A program made the position numbers and the translations under genes. The notes below the pieces were generated by a model. The model was not told the DNA's origin. It made no database searches and saw only the letters and a list, made by a program, of their open reading frames with translations. Below are positions 9,025-18,556 of a DNA stretch of 44,914 bases, in pieces. The stretch covers positions 1 to 44,914 of the forward strand of contig JADHUC010000052.1 of NCBI GenBank assembly GCA_016784735.1, in the 5' to 3' direction. Each line of letters starts with the position of its first letter. The stretch's first letter is position 1. This DNA is from Pirellulaceae bacterium (GTDB lineage Bacteria > Planctomycetota > Planctomycetia > Pirellulales > Pirellulaceae).

Positions 9025-11655
9025 ATGGGCAAATCCACAGGCGCGGGCGTGCTGTTCGTTTTCTGTCTTCTGTCGACGATACGCGGTACGGGACTTGCCG
9101 ACCAAGCGAAGCCGTCCGAGAAGACGATCCAACAAGGGCCGGACAGAAAATGGGTTATTCATCTCATCCATCAAACGCACCTGGACATCGGCTACACGCA
9201 CACGCAGGAAGACGTTCTCAAACGACAAGTCGGCTTCTTATACACGGCCTTGGACCTGATCAAGGAAACCGCGGACTATCCCGAGGATGCCCGGTTCAAA
9301 TGGCATCCCGAGGGGATGTGGGCCATCGACGAGTTTCTTCGGACAGCGACGGAAGAGAAACGTAAGGAGTTTCTTGACGCGATCCGTAACGGCTCGATTC
9401 ATCTCGACGGCTTCTACGTCCATATGATGAGCGGCCTGGGAACCGAAGAGGAGTTGCTTCGGTTGATGCAGCCTGCCAAGGACTTCGAGCGAAAGTACGG
9501 TGTCCCGGTGACCACGGCCATCGGCTCGGACGTACCCGGTTACACTTGGGGACTCGTGTCCGCCATGGGCCAGCAGGGTGTGAAATACCTGAACACGGCC
9601 CCCAACAACAATCATCGCTTGGGATTCATGTATCTGTTGGGCAACAAGCCGTTCTACTGGGCCGATCCGTCGGGTGAACACCGGGTACTCTGCTGGATGG
9701 TTCCGAACAGCTACATCCATTTCTGGGGCGGACGGCACCGGGATGTTGGAGCGTCTGTTTTGCAGTTCATCGACCATTATCTGGTCGCGAAGGACTACCC
9801 GTACGACATTGCCCAGATCCGCTACTCAATTGGTGGCGACAATGGGCATCCCGATCCTAACCTCGCCAGACAGGTCAAAGAGTGGAACGAGAAGCACGAT
9901 TATCCGAAGATCATCCTCAGCACCAACACGCGGTTCTTCTCCGAGTTCGAGGAGCGCTACGGCAAAGATTTGCCCGTTCTTTCCGGCGATCTGACGCCGT
10001 ATTGGGAAGACGGCGCGGCCTCGACGTCCGCGGATCTGGCAATCAACCGTCGTGCGAAGGAAGACCTGGACCAAGCCGAACGGCTCTGGACGATACTGAA
10101 TCCCCAGGCGAAACTCCACGACTTGTTCCGCAGGGCGTGGCACACCGCCATCATGTACGACGAGCACACGTGGGGCGCCCATTGCAGTATTTCGCAGCCC
10201 TTCAGTGAATTCACCATCTCCCAGGAGAAGTTCAAGCAGAGATTCGCGTTGAACACACGTGCTGTCGCCAGCGAGATCCTGGAACAGGCCACCAGCACGG
10301 TCGCCGCGCCGGATTCGAAGACCATCGACCTCTACAATACGGCTTGCTGGGACCGGGCCGGCGTGGTGATGTTACCTGAGAGCCTGTCGTCCGGCGGAGA
10401 TCGACTAGTCGACGCGGCCGGCAACTTGGCTCCTACACAGCGGCTGAAGTCCGGTGAGCTGGCCGTTCTCGCCCCGACGGTTCCCGCGTTCGGCGCCAAA
10501 CGCTTTACGCCTGAGCCCGGCGCGGCCGAGGCCGTCGGCAACGTCGTTGTCCAGGGGCATGTCCTGGAAAACGAGAAGATCAGGATCGCAATCGATCCCG
10601 CCGACGGCTCGATCGCCAGTATCTTCAGCAAGACTCTCGGCAAGGAGCTTGTCGATCGCACGACCGGCTTCGGCCTGAACGACTACCTCTACACCCTCGG
10701 CCGAGTCACAGGCGAGGGCTACAGCCGTATCACGACTCCCGCAACCGTCACGGTCGAAGACGCCGGGCCGGTTGTTGGCACAATCAAAATCGAGTGTGAT
10801 GCGCCTGGCTGTAACAAGCTCGTTCGCCGGGTGCGCATCTATGCCGGCATGGACCGAATCGACCTTGTGAACGACATCGACAAGCTGCAGGAACTGACGC
10901 CCGAAAGCGTCTATTTCGCCTTCCCCTTCAACGTTCCAGATGGCCAACCTCGTATCAACGTGCCATTTGCCGTGGTCCGCCCGGAAAAGGACCAACTCCC
11001 CGGCGCGAACCGAAACTACTACTGCGTGCAGCGTTTTGTCGATGTCGCGAATGCCGACTTCGGTGTAACCTGGATCACGCACGAAACGCCGATGCTCAAG
11101 TTTCACCCATTCAAGATCATCGGCCGTGGACGCGGCTGCCTGCCAGTGGCGACCATGATGTACGACAAGACGCCGGGGGGCGTTCCCGAGTTTTGGGATC
11201 GGACGATTGACGCTGGCCCGTTCTTCTACTCTTGGGTAATGACAAATCACTGGGAAACCAACTACAAGGCGTACCAGGAAGGCCCGCATCGTTTCGCCTA
11301 CACGCTGCTGCCGCACGCAGCATACGATCAGGCAGCCGCCCAGCGTGGCGCGAAGAGCGTCACACAACCGCTGCTGGCCGTGGCGGTGAGCCCCGACCAG
11401 GCGATCACGAAACCGATGCTTCACGTCGAAGGCGACGGTGTGTTGGTCACGTCGCTCCGGCCCAGCCGTGACAGCGGCGCCCTGATGGTGCGCTTGTATG
11501 CCGCATCGGGAGAGCCGGAACGGTGCGTCTTGGAGTGGGCCCAGCCGAAACACGTTTACCGCAGCGATCTACAGGAGTCGCGTGGCTCCAAGATCGAAGG
11601 CCCGGTGGAGCTACCGGCCTACGGTGTTGTCACGCTTCGTGTGGAACCACGATAG
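9025..11655 (+). CDS. Secreted GH38 alpha-mannosidase-like glycosidase
   Basis: The chosen ATG has AAGGA seven bases upstream and opens a signal peptide (MGKSTGAGVLFVFCLLST, cleaved near GLAD); an upstream in-frame TTG at 9004 is less likely. The 876-aa protein carries a GH38 catalytic domain. The HxD pair is H52/D54 in HQTHLDIGYT, D169 in GSDVPGYTWG is the candidate nucleophile and zinc ligand, and H381 in DEHTWGAH is the fourth ligand. A helical middle domain and C-terminal beta-sandwiches follow. GH38 enzymes hydrolyse alpha-mannosides with retention. The sequence is distant from classical Golgi or lysosomal enzymes, so the substrate may differ. The propeller gene follows after 25 bp, so the two are probably cotranscribed. 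Confidence 0.87.
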   Translation: MGKSTGAGVLFVFCLLSTIRGTGLADQAKPSEKTIQQGPDRKWVIHLIHQTHLDIGYTHTQEDVLKRQVGFLYTALDLIKETADYPEDARFKWHPEGMWAIDEFLRTATEEKRKEFLDAIRNGSIHLDGFYVHMMSGLGTEEELLRLMQPAKDFERKYGVPVTTAIGSDVPGYTWGLVSAMGQQGVKYLNTAPNNNHRLGFMYLLGNKPFYWADPSGEHRVLCWMVPNSYIHFWGGRHRDVGASVLQFIDHYLVAKDYPYDIAQIRYSIGGDNGHPDPNLARQVKEWNEKHDYPKIILSTNTRFFSEFEERYGKDLPVLSGDLTPYWEDGAASTSADLAINRRAKEDLDQAERLWTILNPQAKLHDLFRRAWHTAIMYDEHTWGAHCSISQPFSEFTISQEKFKQRFALNTRAVASEILEQATSTVAAPDSKTIDLYNTACWDRAGVVMLPESLSSGGDRLVDAAGNLAPTQRLKSGELAVLAPTVPAFGAKRFTPEPGAAEAVGNVVVQGHVLENEKIRIAIDPADGSIASIFSKTLGKELVDRTTGFGLNDYLYTLGRVTGEGYSRITTPATVTVEDAGPVVGTIKIECDAPGCNKLVRRVRIYAGMDRIDLVNDIDKLQELTPESVYFAFPFNVPDGQPRINVPFAVVRPEKDQLPGANRNYYCVQRFVDVANADFGVTWITHETPMLKFHPFKIIGRGRGCLPVATMMYDKTPGGVPEFWDRTIDAGPFFYSWVMTNHWETNYKAYQEGPHRFAYTLLPHAAYDQAAAQRGAKSVTQPLLAVAVSPDQAITKPMLHVEGDGVLVTSLRPSRDSGALMVRLYAASGEPERCVLEWAQPKHVYRSDLQESRGSKIEGPVELPAYGVVTLRVEPR

Positions 11656-11680
11656 ATTGGACTTACGAGGGAGGATCCGT

Positions 11681-14600
11681 ATGCGCGCGTCTTTGTTTCA
11701 ATTGTTTTCGGCGTCTTGCTTGTTCCTTGTCATCAATGCGCCCTCAATGGGCGATCAGCCCAACACAAGCGAACTCATCACGCGGGCCGGAATCTCCAAG
11801 GGCATTTGTTCGGTGCCGAATTGCCGCACGGGCGATCTTGCTATGGATATCGCGAGGCAAAGCGATTTTCTTGTCCACGCGTTCGATGCGGACACCGCGA
11901 ACGTGGACGAAGCGATCAAGTGTGCCGGGCGCGCTAAGCTTCTGGGAAAGAACGTTCAAGTCGAACGCCTCGTGAGCGATCCTCTGCCGTATGCCGACAA
12001 CTTCGTGGATCTGGTCGTGGTAGACCAACCGCACGGAATCAAAGCCGCCGAGGTCTTTCGTGTCGTACGCCCGCAGGGCTGCGCACTTGTCCGCGGCGAC
12101 AGCAACCTGATCGCGACGCTGGGCCAGACCGGTTTCGAAATCGAGGGCGCCGCGGCTGGCTGGACGGTCGCGCGCAAACCGGCGTTCGACGGAGCGGACG
12201 ACTGGTCGCATTGGTGTCACGGGCCCGACAACAACCCCGTGTCGAACGATACGGTGATCCAAGCTCCGTATCTCACTCAGTGGTTCGGCGAACCCTACTA
12301 CCACGCCATGCCGGTGGTCAGCACGGCTGCGGCGGGCCGAGTGTTCATCGCTTCGGGGCATATCGCGCACCACGATCGCGAGATTCCAACCCTCAACACA
12401 CTGGTGGCCCGCAACGGCTACAACGGCCGCGTGCTCTGGCAGCGCAGTCTTCCGGACGGCTACCTCGTGCATCGATCGGCTTTCATCGCGACCGAGGACA
12501 TTTTCTATATGGTCGACGGCGATGGTGTCCTAACGCTCGACCCGGAAACAGGAGCCGAACTGGAGAGAATCCAAATACGCGACGCTAAGGGCACGCTGAC
12601 GTGGATGGCCAAGGTGGGCGATGTGCTGTACGTGTTGGTCGGAGAAAACGAGCCGCCGGCCGATATCATGAAAGTCCATGCCACTTGGCGCGGTTGGGGC
12701 TGGAACAACGTCGACAAGAACTACTCGCCACAGGGGAAACACCAAATTCGTTGGGGCTTCGGCCAGACGCTCGCGGCGTACGACCTCACGAAGCAGAAAC
12801 TGCTTTGGAAACACGAGCAATCCGATATCGACTCGCGCGGGATGGGTGTTCTCGGAGACAGCCTGTTTTACTACGTGCCTTCCGCCAAACTCGCCTGCCT
12901 AGATCGGCACACAGGTAAGACTGAATGGGTCAACGAGGCGACCGACAAACTCGCGCTGATCGAGGAAGAGGCGCGGGGACTGACCGGCACGCCCGGGTTT
13001 CGAACGACCTCGATGCTTCTGGCCACACCGGTTGGGCTCTTCATACAGGGCCAAAAACGCGTGAATGTCGTGGCTTTTTCGCTGGACGACGGTCGTTTCC
13101 TGTGGTCGAAGAAGAAGTTTCACAACAATCCTAATATGCTGTACGCTCACGGAAGACTCTTCATCAGCGGCATCGAGAACAATGGCACCGTGCAGGTGAT
13201 TGACCCGGAAAACGGTAACTCGCTCGAAGAACTCAACTTCTGGAAGGGATCTTGCACGAGGCTGACCGGCAGCCCCGAGGCGCTATACTGCCGGGGCGAA
13301 GGGCTGGGACGGTACGACTTTGCACAGAAAGTCTATCAGGCGGAACGAACGGCTCGGCCGGGCTGCAACGACGGTGCCATACCGGCCAACGGCCTACTCT
13401 ACGTAGGACCGTGGCTGTGTGACTGCAACCTTTCGATACTCGGGCAGATGGTGCTCGGTCCGGCCGGCAAATTCGAGGCTCATTCACAAACACTGTCGGG
13501 CAGCAACCTGCAAACAGCAACGTCGGCTCGCATCGAGAACGTACCGGCGGTTGACAAACTCGATTGGCCTGTGTACCGAGCCAACTACCATCGAACAGCG
13601 TCGTCCGCTGCCACGGTGCCATCGGCAGCGCGAGTGCTCTGGAAAAACGAACCACGTACCAAAGGCGCTCTTCAAAGCCAGCCCGTGACGGCCGGCACCC
13701 TCGTGTTCACCGCGGGTGAGGATGGATTCGTCCGATGTCTTGACGCTGATCGGGGCATGGAAAAATGGTCGTTCGCAACGGGTGGGCCGGTCATTGCCTC
13801 GCCCACCGTCTGGGAAGGACGCGTCTTCGTGGGTTCCGGCGACGGTTACGTCTACTGCGTGGAGGCGACAACCGGCAATCTCGTCTGGCGATTCCGCGTG
13901 GCCCCGGTGGAACGAAGAATCATGGTGTACGGGCGCCTTGCGTCCACTTGGCCGGTGAACAGCGGTGTCCTCGTGCATGACGCCGTGGCCTACGCAGCGG
14001 CGGGGCTCGTATACCGCGACGGCACGCACGTCGTGGCACTGGATGCCCGTTCCGGAAGACTGCGATGGCATAACGGTACCGTCGGAAAACCGATCAACGA
14101 GCGATACGAATTGCAGGCGGCTTCCGCCCTGGGCACACTGGCGATCGGCAAGAACCGCTTGTGGCTCGCTTCAGGGAACGTGGTGGTGCCGGTTTCGTTC
14201 GATCTGGAAACAGGCAAGGCACACATCGCCCCGGCTCAACGCGTCCCCGAATGGAACACGGTCATGGCACAGAAGCCCGAGCCATCGGGACGAGACATCA
14301 TGGTCTTTGGAGATCGTTTCGTGATGCACGGTGGTCGCCTTCTGTACAGTGGCGAGGGCCACGTTGTTTCTTCGGCGCAGGTCAATTTCAGATTGCTTGA
14401 TGCCGAAGGGCAGTTACACGGTCCCGCTTTCACGCCGGTGCGTCACTGTGCCCTTCCTCCTGTTTGGGACGACGAAATCTTCGTGACTCCAACCTCGCGA
14501 TACGGAGACGTCGTGGCATGGAAGGCCTCGGATGTCGAGAAGCGACTAATAGACGCTGTCGCCTTGATGGCAAAGATGGACAAGGAGATACCCGGCGATT

Positions 14601-14956
14601 CTCCTCAGAAATGGGGACAATACAACTTGATCGGCAAGGTGTTCAGCGCCGTCGAGCGTGAGCTTCGTGCAACAAGCCAGTGGCCTGTCATCCAGGACGA
14701 AGTCTATGCAATCGCTTTGGCCAAGAACGCTGTGGTGATTTCCGGCCGAGGCAAGAACACGGCGGGGCCTTGTTTCGTCGCTGCACATTCGAAATCCGGC
14801 GGCAGGGTTCTCTGGAAAGTGGACCTGCCCATCGAACCCAGACTCGGCGGACTTGCCATCGACCGTGATGGTAGAATCATCGTCGCGCAAACAGACGGGT
14901 CCATCCTGTGCGTGGGAGGAGTCGATCCGCAATCAGCCTCTTCGGACTCCCAGTAG
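11681..14956 (+). CDS. Secreted methyltransferase-like domain / PQQ-type beta-propeller protein
   Basis: The ATG at 11681 has a strong GAGGGAGG six bases upstream; the frame is open to 11498, but that part overlaps the mannosidase gene. The 1091-aa protein begins with a signal peptide (cleavage near SMGDQ). Residues about 28-180 look like a Rossmann methyltransferase (VSDPLPYADNFVDLVVV, EVFRVVRPQGCALV) with the SAM glycine loop replaced by CRTGDLA, so it is probably inactive as an enzyme. WSHWCHGPDNNPVSND follows, then a large propeller with repeats such as VFVGSGDGYVYCVEATTGNL. It matches the truncated protein at 1-2911 throughout, including the linker. Its close spacing to the GH38 gene suggests a joint role in glycan processing. 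Neither PQQ binding nor a reaction can be shown from sequence. Confidence 0.88.
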   Translation: MRASLFQLFSASCLFLVINAPSMGDQPNTSELITRAGISKGICSVPNCRTGDLAMDIARQSDFLVHAFDADTANVDEAIKCAGRAKLLGKNVQVERLVSDPLPYADNFVDLVVVDQPHGIKAAEVFRVVRPQGCALVRGDSNLIATLGQTGFEIEGAAAGWTVARKPAFDGADDWSHWCHGPDNNPVSNDTVIQAPYLTQWFGEPYYHAMPVVSTAAAGRVFIASGHIAHHDREIPTLNTLVARNGYNGRVLWQRSLPDGYLVHRSAFIATEDIFYMVDGDGVLTLDPETGAELERIQIRDAKGTLTWMAKVGDVLYVLVGENEPPADIMKVHATWRGWGWNNVDKNYSPQGKHQIRWGFGQTLAAYDLTKQKLLWKHEQSDIDSRGMGVLGDSLFYYVPSAKLACLDRHTGKTEWVNEATDKLALIEEEARGLTGTPGFRTTSMLLATPVGLFIQGQKRVNVVAFSLDDGRFLWSKKKFHNNPNMLYAHGRLFISGIENNGTVQVIDPENGNSLEELNFWKGSCTRLTGSPEALYCRGEGLGRYDFAQKVYQAERTARPGCNDGAIPANGLLYVGPWLCDCNLSILGQMVLGPAGKFEAHSQTLSGSNLQTATSARIENVPAVDKLDWPVYRANYHRTASSAATVPSAARVLWKNEPRTKGALQSQPVTAGTLVFTAGEDGFVRCLDADRGMEKWSFATGGPVIASPTVWEGRVFVGSGDGYVYCVEATTGNLVWRFRVAPVERRIMVYGRLASTWPVNSGVLVHDAVAYAAAGLVYRDGTHVVALDARSGRLRWHNGTVGKPINERYELQAASALGTLAIGKNRLWLASGNVVVPVSFDLETGKAHIAPAQRVPEWNTVMAQKPEPSGRDIMVFGDRFVMHGGRLLYSGEGHVVSSAQVNFRLLDAEGQLHGPAFTPVRHCALPPVWDDEIFVTPTSRYGDVVAWKASDVEKRLIDAVALMAKMDKEIPGDSPQKWGQYNLIGKVFSAVERELRATSQWPVIQDEVYAIALAKNAVVISGRGKNTAGPCFVAAHSKSGGRVLWKVDLPIEPRLGGLAIDRDGRIIVAQTDGSILCVGGVDPQSASSDSQ

Positions 14957-15026
14957 TCGGACCGCTGGGCAGTTGATATAACGGCATCACACTGAGGCAA
15001 ACACTGTAGAGGGAAGGAAAGAACAC

Positions 15027-16397
15027 ATGAAGCGGTCGCAAGAGATACTCGTGATGTTGTTGGGGCTCCTGCTGCTGTCGGGCTGCAACGACGGTAATAC
15101 GAGCACGAATGGCAGTAACAACGACGTTTCGGCTGAGGACAAAGATGTATCCGCCGACACCCCCGACGACGCGGAGCAAAAGAAGGACGAGGAGGCCGTT
15201 ACTGCCGGGCCGGACGATGCGACTGCCATGCACGCACCTGAATCGGCCGCAACCGATCCGAAGCGAGACGGCGACGAGGAGAAGGTCGAGGAAGCGAAAA
15301 CTGCCGAGCCGGACGATGCGACTGCCGTCCACGCACCTGAATCGGCCGCATCCGGTCCGAAGCGAGACGGCGAGGAGAAGAAGGTCGAGGAAGCAAAAGC
15401 TCCTGAGCCCGACGATCCGGATGCCATTCGAGCACTCGAATTACTGGCAACGGAACTGAAACGAGACGACGAGGGTTATGTAACCGAGGTGAATCTCCGC
15501 GATACCGCGATCGACGATTCGGCCCTTGAACATCTGATTGGCCTGCGGCGTGTGCGGTCGATGCTGCTGAACAATACGGCCATTACCGATGCGGGATTGG
15601 CCATGGTGGGCAAGATCGCCACATTGGAGAATCTGGATTTGCGAGGATGCACGGTTGGCAACGCGGGGATCGAGCATCTGGCCGACTTGACCAAGCTGCG
15701 GGCTCTACGACTCTCCAACGAGGAGGGCAAAACGACCGTCGATGACCAGGGATTGGCCCACATGGCGAAACTGACGAATTTGAAAGCGCTGCCTTTGGAC
15801 TTCCTGTGGGTCAGTGAAGACGGACTGGCTCACCTTGGCGAACTGAAGAAGCTCGAAGAACTCTATCTCGGCGGGACGCTCGTGGGTGACGAGGCACTGG
15901 CCAAACTCGACCAATTCCCGCGGCTAAAGAAGTTGCGCATCTCCCAGACGCAAGTTACCAACGAGGGGCTCGCCCACTTGGCGAAGGTGCCCGACCTCGC
16001 GGAGTTAGACATAAGCGAGTGTGTTCAGTTGTCCGACGATGGACTGTCACACCTGGCGGGGCTGACGAACCTTGTCCGCCTGAATCTCTGGCGTGTGCCG
16101 GTCACCGACACCGGAGTGGCTCATTTGGCAGGTTTGACAAAGATGCAGTGGCTTAATCTGGACAACACGCAATTGACCGATGCGGGTTTGGCGCACTTGA
16201 AAGGAATGGATCAACTGACGTTCCTGCATCTAGGTTCGACCGCCGTTTCCGATGCCGGTCTCGTGCACCTGGAGCACCTGACGACGCTGAAAGACCTGAA
16301 GGTGACTCGCACTGGTGTATCAGCCGCCGGCGTGGAAGAGCTGCAAAAGAAGCTACCCGACACCGAGATTCAACTGAAGTACATCGCGGGCCAATAG
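15027..16397 (+). CDS. Leucine-rich-repeat lipoprotein with acidic tandem-repeat linker
   Basis: This 456-aa protein has a lipoprotein signal, LLLLSGC, with C20 as the lipidated residue and GAAGGAAAG upstream of the ATG. Residues about 25-150 are a Ser/Thr/Asp/Glu-rich linker holding two full 33-residue repeats (EPDDATAVHAPESAA type) and a third that continues into the folded part. Residues about 150-450 are about ten LRRs of the form LTxLxxLxLxxTxVTDAGLAHL, of about 23-24 residues, as is usual in planctomycetes. It is likely anchored at a membrane facing the periplasm and used for protein binding; the partner is unknown. It is 70 bp downstream of the propeller gene and could be in the same transcript, which would end at the terminator at 16417. 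Confidence 0.88.
   Translation: MKRSQEILVMLLGLLLLSGCNDGNTSTNGSNNDVSAEDKDVSADTPDDAEQKKDEEAVTAGPDDATAMHAPESAATDPKRDGDEEKVEEAKTAEPDDATAVHAPESAASGPKRDGEEKKVEEAKAPEPDDPDAIRALELLATELKRDDEGYVTEVNLRDTAIDDSALEHLIGLRRVRSMLLNNTAITDAGLAMVGKIATLENLDLRGCTVGNAGIEHLADLTKLRALRLSNEEGKTTVDDQGLAHMAKLTNLKALPLDFLWVSEDGLAHLGELKKLEELYLGGTLVGDEALAKLDQFPRLKKLRISQTQVTNEGLAHLAKVPDLAELDISECVQLSDDGLSHLAGLTNLVRLNLWRVPVTDTGVAHLAGLTKMQWLNLDNTQLTDAGLAHLKGMDQLTFLHLGSTAVSDAGLVHLEHLTTLKDLKVTRTGVSAAGVEELQKKLPDTEIQLKYIAGQ
15204..15470 (+). repeat. 99-bp tandem repeat inside the LRR lipoprotein gene
   Basis: Unit 1 is 15204-15302 and unit 2 is 15303-15401, in frame (33 codons) and nearly identical. A third, diverged unit starts at 15402 (PEPDDPDAIRALELLATELK) and merges into the LRR domain. 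The repeat encodes the acidic linker. Confidence 0.85.
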
Positions 16398-16416
16398 GGA
16401 TCGGACACGAAATGTC

Positions 16417-16448
16417 AGAAGCCCGGCTCATCGGAAAGCCGGGCTTCT
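16417..16448. terminator. Bidirectional terminator hairpin
   Basis: AGAAGCCCGGCT (16417-16428) pairs perfectly with AGCCGGGCTTCT (16437-16448) across an 8-nt loop. It lies between the convergent LRR lipoprotein and oxidoreductase genes, 20 bp after one stop and 30 bp from the other. The U-tract is short on both strands. Confidence 0.8.
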
Positions 16449-16478
16449 TCCGCATTGGTCATTCGCATTCGCCAGATC

Positions 16479-17786
16479 CTACGCGACTTCCCAGCCAGCG
16501 CGGTACTCTTTGCTGATGTACTTGTCCGCAGCCGCGCAGTTGGTGGCATTTAGATTCTTGGCGTCCCACACCAGTTTCTCGCCCGTGCGGTAGGCAACAT
16601 TCCCCAGCAGTACGGCCTCGGTCAGCGCACCGGAATAATCGAAGTTACAGGTCGTAGGCGAACCGTCCTTGCACGCCTTGACCCATTCGGCGTGGTGGCC
16701 AATCGACGGTGGAATGCTGGGTTCTGGCGGTTCGAATCCAGCGAACTTTTCCGTCGGAAATAGCTTGTAGCTGCCGTAGTTGGCGAACATCTTGCCTTCG
16801 CTGCCAATGAACATCACGCCACTGCCGGGTACGCGCTCGCCAGCGACTGTTTTGGGGATACGGTTGCCGTCGGACCACGTGAAGCGGACTGGCGGCAGGC
16901 CGTCGCGCTCGGGAAATTCGTAATGGACGGTCAGCCCCATGGGACACGTTTCGGGATGCACTTCCGGGCCTTCGGCTTCGCAACTGATCGGATGCCGCAG
17001 CTTGAGGGCCCAGAACGGCAGGTCCATGTAGTGGCATGCCATATCGCCCAGCGTGCCTTGACCGAAGTCCCACCACCGGCGCCATTGGCCCGGATGGTAA
17101 ATGCCGGGCCAGAAAGGCCGAACCGGTGCCGGCCCCAGCCAAAGGTCCCAATCCAACGTGGCGGGCGGCTCCTGGCCACCTTCCGGACGTTCGCCCCCGC
17201 CCCATGCCTTGCCGACCCATACGTGCACTTCGGTCACGTCGCCGATCGCGCCCGACTGGATGACCTCGACAACGCGGCGGTAGTTTTCGCCCGCGTGGAT
17301 CTGCGTGCCCAATTGCGTTGCCACGCCGTGCTTCTTGGCGGCTTCGGCCACGATCCTGGATTCCTGTACCGTGTGCGTCAGCGGCTTCTCGCAGTAGACG
17401 TGTTTGCCGGCGCGGATGGCTCGGATCGAGGCCGGGGCGTGATTGTGGTCGGCCGTGCCGACGGTCACCGCGTCGATCTTGTCGGCTTCCTTGTCGATCA
17501 TTTCGCGATAGTCGGCGTAGGTACGGGCGTCGGGAAATCGCGTTTTCGCCCGGTCCAAGTAGTTCTTGTCCACGTCGCACAGGGCAACGATGTTCTCGCT
17601 GACCACACCGTTGATATCGGCAGCGGCTCGATTGGCCGTGCCCACGCAGGCCATGTTCAGCTTCTCGTTGGCCGAGGTGGATTCGGCAGCGGCAAGCTCA
17701 CTCCACACGCCACTGGCAAGCACCGTGGCACCCGCGCCGGACATTCTCAAGAAATCACGTCGATGAAGATTGGATTTTTTTGGCAT
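16479..17786 (-). CDS. Tat-exported Gfo/Idh/MocA-family oxidoreductase
   Basis: The 435-aa frame is read from the ATG at 17786; a TTG five codons upstream is less likely. Residues 9-14 are RRDFLR, a twin-arginine signal followed by a hydrophobic stretch and an AAAES cleavage region, so it should be exported folded with its cofactor bound. An NAD(P)-binding Rossmann domain starts at NMACVGTANRAAADI; YCEKPLTHT holds the family's Lys-Pro motif. The C-terminal half is the alpha/beta substrate domain, and GTLGDMACHYMDLPFWAL is typical of planctomycete and Bacteroidetes members. Relatives oxidise or rearrange sugars, inositols or glycosides. It lies beside glycosidase genes and so may act on a released sugar; the substrate is unknown. 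Confidence 0.92.
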   Translation of the reverse strand: MPKKSNLHRRDFLRMSGAGATVLASGVWSELAAAESTSANEKLNMACVGTANRAAADINGVVSENIVALCDVDKNYLDRAKTRFPDARTYADYREMIDKEADKIDAVTVGTADHNHAPASIRAIRAGKHVYCEKPLTHTVQESRIVAEAAKKHGVATQLGTQIHAGENYRRVVEVIQSGAIGDVTEVHVWVGKAWGGGERPEGGQEPPATLDWDLWLGPAPVRPFWPGIYHPGQWRRWWDFGQGTLGDMACHYMDLPFWALKLRHPISCEAEGPEVHPETCPMGLTVHYEFPERDGLPPVRFTWSDGNRIPKTVAGERVPGSGVMFIGSEGKMFANYGSYKLFPTEKFAGFEPPEPSIPPSIGHHAEWVKACKDGSPTTCNFDYSGALTEAVLLGNVAYRTGEKLVWDAKNLNATNCAAADKYISKEYRAGWEVA

Positions 17787-18049
17787 GGTTCCGTTCCCCA
17801 AAAGGTAGGTAGTTCAAAGGGCAGCTACTGCGAATCTTAGTTGACGCGACGGCAGACTGCAACTCGAACATTGTCGTACACGAGGTTCAGAACGACGCCA
17901 GAACCGCTTTGAGGACTTTGTCGGTCCAATACGTCGCCTTTTCGGCGTTCGTGCCTTACACTGATGTTCGCGCACCGCGTTGGCTTCAATCGACGGATAG
18001 TCCGCAATGCTTTTCTGCAGTCCGATACGTACGACGGAGGACCTGAACA

Positions 18050-18532
18050 ATGACCGAGAATAGCGCAACGCCCGACGTGTGTTGTCCCAAGTTCGATCCC
18101 GAGCCGTGGGATGGACAGGAGGTTACCTGGTCGGACAAGAAGTTCGTCAAGGCGCGCGTACGGAGCTTCCTGCACATTCCGCTGAACTTCGGATCTGTAA
18201 TGAAGAAAACCGTGGCTCTGATCGAGGCGGCTGATGCAAAGTCCGAGCGGATGATCGTGCTGGCCGACGAGAACTCGCTGTGGGGCTCCGACATCTACGT
18301 CGAGGTCACCAAGGACGTACCAAACGCCAACATGGCGACTCTGTCGGGCACGTTCTTGTCCAAGGTTTTCGAGGGTCCCTACAGCGACATGAGGAAGTGG
18401 ATCAAAGAAATGCACGATTACGTGCTGTCGCAAAGCAAAACGTTGCTCAAGCTCTACTTCTACTACACGACGTGCCCCAAATGCGCCAAAGAACACGGTA
18501 AGAACTATGTTGTCCTGATGGCACGTGTTTAG
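18050..18532 (+). CDS. Conserved 160-aa cysteine-containing protein of unknown function
   Basis: The ATG has GGAGG nine bases upstream. The protein has no signal or membrane segment. It has two Cys motifs, CCPKFDPEPWDG near the N-terminus and TTCPKCAKEHGKNYVV near the C-terminus, which could together bind a metal. Between them is an alpha/beta region with LHIPLNFGSVM and LSGTFLSKVFEGPY. I recognise it as a conserved family seen in varied bacteria but know of no established function. An alpha/beta hydrolase gene follows after 24 bp, so the two may be cotranscribed. The 263-bp region upstream (17787-18049) separates it from the divergent oxidoreductase gene; I see no convincing promoter there. 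Confidence 0.85.
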   Translation: MTENSATPDVCCPKFDPEPWDGQEVTWSDKKFVKARVRSFLHIPLNFGSVMKKTVALIEAADAKSERMIVLADENSLWGSDIYVEVTKDVPNANMATLSGTFLSKVFEGPYSDMRKWIKEMHDYVLSQSKTLLKLYFYYTTCPKCAKEHGKNYVVLMARV

Positions 18533-18556
18533 CGTAAAGTCTTCAAAGCCGGAACC

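Noticed and set aside
11498..11680. 61-codon N-terminal extension of the propeller protein
   Set aside because: Lies within the GH38 coding sequence and precedes a strong ribosome-binding site and signal peptide at 11681.
15204..15470. Possible CRISPR or transposon repeat
   Set aside because: The 99-bp units are contiguous, in frame and part of a lipoprotein linker.
16729..16740. GGTTCGAATCCA, resembling a tRNA T-loop
   Set aside because: Inside the oxidoreductase coding sequence (GFEPPEP), with no acceptor or anticodon stem around it.
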